From positions 1,472,001 through 1,536,000 of the forward strand of contig JAHBZT010000001.1 of NCBI GenBank assembly GCA_019635315.1: a stretch of DNA of 64,000 nucleotides, given 5' to 3'. Position numbers and translations under genes: made by a program. The notes under the pieces were generated by a model. The model made no database searches, was not told the origin of the DNA, and worked only from the letters and a program-made list of their open reading frames with translations. Below, piece by piece: positions 62,916 to 64,000 of the stretch. The DNA is from Rubrivivax sp. (GTDB lineage: Bacteria > Pseudomonadota > Gammaproteobacteria > Burkholderiales > Burkholderiaceae_C). The stretch's first letter is position 1. Each line of letters opens with the position of its first letter.

Positions 62916-64000
62916 TCAGCGCGCCGCACGCTGCACCAGCGTCCATGCCGTCAGCGCCGTCAGCAGCGCCCAGAAGCCCAGGCCCAGGGCCAGCGGGCGC
63001 AGGCTGCCGTCCATCGCCACGCCCAGCCAGCGGCCGATCGCGAAGGCCACCGCGGCCAGCACGAAGCCGGCCAGGGCCGACGCCGCGCCCGCAGCGCGGG
63101 GGAAGGGCGCCACGACGCCGGCCTGGCCCACCGGCTGGTGCTGGCCGTGGCCGAACAGGAACAGGCATTGCGCGGCGAGCACGGCCCAGACCTGGTGCAA
63201 CCCGGCGGCCCACACGCCCACCACCAGCGCACCGCCGGCGAGCGTGAACCAGGCACCGCGGCGCACGGTGCCGGCCAGGCCCAGGCGCGGGATCCAGCGC
63301 TGGCAGGCCAGCGTGCCGGCGATGTAGCTCGCCGAGCCGACGGCCATCGTTGCGCCATAGGCGCCGGGCGACAGGCCCAGCAGGTCCATGTAGACGAAGG
63401 ACGACGACGCCAGCACCGTGAACAGCCCGCCATAGGTGCAGGCCACCAGCAGCGCCCAGGCGCGGAACTGGCGCTCGCGCAGCACGGCCCACCAGTTGCG
63501 CAGCAGCGGTCCCGGCTGCAGCGCGCGCGGGTCGCGCTCGTGCAGCGTCTCGGGCAGCCGCCAGGCCACGTACAGCAGCGCCGCGGCACCGACCGCGGCG
63601 ACCAGCGCCAGCGCGCCGCGCCAGCCGGCGGTCGCCGCGACCAGGCCGCCGAGCAGCGGGCTCGCGAGCGCGATGACACCGAGCCCGCCCATCGCGCGCG
63701 TCATGACCTGCGCGCCCTGCACCGGTTCGTAGAGGTCGCGCACGATCGCACGCGCGCAGACGATGGCCGCGGCCAGCGCCGCGCCCTGCAGCACGCGCCA
63801 GGCGACCAGCCATGCGATGCCCGGGGCCAGCGTCGCGCCGATGCTGGCCACCAGGTACAGCGCCAGGCCACCCAGCAGCACCGGGCGGCGACCGACGCGG
63901 TCGGCGAGCGGCCCGCACAGCAGCTGCGACAGACCGAAGGCCAGGATCAGCGCCGACATGGTCAGCTGCACCAGCGGCATCGGCGCGGCCAGCTCGCGCG
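62916..64000 (-). CDS. MFS drug-resistance transporter, Bcr/CflA family, 5' truncated by window
   Basis: At least 361 residues of a multi-helix major facilitator protein are visible; its start lies beyond the right edge, since the frame continues upstream of the internal methionine at 63,980. The family motif A GPLADRVGRRPVLLGGLALYL, motif C-like region RVLQGAALAAAIVCARAIVRDLY and the late FGHGQHQPVGQAGVVAPFPRAAGAASALAGF point to the Bcr/CflA drug:proton antiporter group. It probably exports drugs or metabolites such as sulfonamides or bicyclomycin. It ends 117 bp from repeat copy B. Confidence 0.9.
   Translation of the reverse strand, partial: RELAAPMPLVQLTMSALILAFGLSQLLCGPLADRVGRRPVLLGGLALYLVASIGATLAPGIAWLVAWRVLQGAALAAAIVCARAIVRDLYEPVQGAQVMTRAMGGLGVIALASPLLGGLVAATAGWRGALALVAAVGAAALLYVAWRLPETLHERDPRALQPGPLLRNWWAVLRERQFRAWALLVACTYGGLFTVLASSSFVYMDLLGLSPGAYGATMAVGSASYIAGTLACQRWIPRLGLAGTVRRGAWFTLAGGALVVGVWAAGLHQVWAVLAAQCLFLFGHGQHQPVGQAGVVAPFPRAAGAASALAGFVLAAVAFAIGRWLGVAMDGSLRPLALGLGFWALLTALTAWTLVQRAAR

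Noticed and set aside
1-64000. CRISPR array, tRNA or rRNA genes
   Set aside because: No regularly spaced direct repeats and no tRNA- or rRNA-like sequence were recognised. The repeats present are two-copy palindromes or short tandem octamers.

Overview
The window is very GC-rich DNA from a betaproteobacterium, most likely a Burkholderiales of the Rubrivivax/Leptothrix/Ideonella/Aquincola type. The pointers are the Entner-Doudoroff pair edd-eda, Bug/TctC solute receptors, tcuAB, PEP-CTERM proteins, a fused salicylyl-/2-aminobenzoyl-CoA hydroxylase, and dense GTG/TTG starts with ATGA and TTGA gene overlaps. No rRNA, tRNA, CRISPR, prophage or transposase gene was seen. Both ends are cut: an acyl-CoA ligase on the left and a Bcr/CflA-type MFS pump on the right.

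Left third (1-23,000), organic-acid catabolism and uptake. An acyl-CoA ligase carrying an in-frame palindromic insertion is followed by LysR-tcuA-tcuB, a pair of half-size CHR (chromate-type) transporters and a second LysR gene. A six-gene leftward operon follows (cupin, aldehyde dehydrogenase, ThDP enzyme, SDR, FAD dehydrogenase, SDR). Facing it is a rightward uptake operon: a periplasmic-binding-fold protein without signal peptide, two Bug receptors, a LivK-type receptor, LivH, and one polypeptide fusing LivM, LivG and LivF. Three copies of CTAT-N11-ATAG, one before the second LysR gene and two in the divergent intergenic region, suggest that this LysR protein controls all of it.

Middle (23,000-42,900), mostly housekeeping: an exported S9 oligopeptidase, MltB-like lytic transglycosylase, a small AT-richer patch with an unknown membrane protein, the MoxR-DUF58-transglutaminase set, an acetylpolyamine/HDAC-like hydrolase, MscS channel, hemerythrin protein, a PAS-rich hybrid kinase with an eroded ATPase domain, pdxH, a MobA/MocA-like nucleotidyltransferase, chaC, edd-eda, a DUF3617 protein and a PaiB-like protein.

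Right third (42,900-64,000). Four trypsin-like proteases and one further protein, all with PEP-CTERM sorting tails, surround a PAS chemoreceptor; at least two proteases have good sigma-54 promoter matches, although no exosortase is present. Next come an MBL hydrolase, a likely 2-aminobenzoyl-CoA/salicylyl-CoA degradation operon with a MarR gene, a tonB-exbB-exbD-exbD-TPR transport-energisation operon, and miaA.

The most unusual object is a roughly 530-bp bipartite palindromic repeat present twice (18,902-19,433 and 62,267-62,799). It is built of two modules with their own terminal inverted repeats, sharing a long inverted arm. Paired substitutions between the copies keep the stems intact. It encodes no plausible protein and may be a non-autonomous mobile element or a structured RNA/DNA element.
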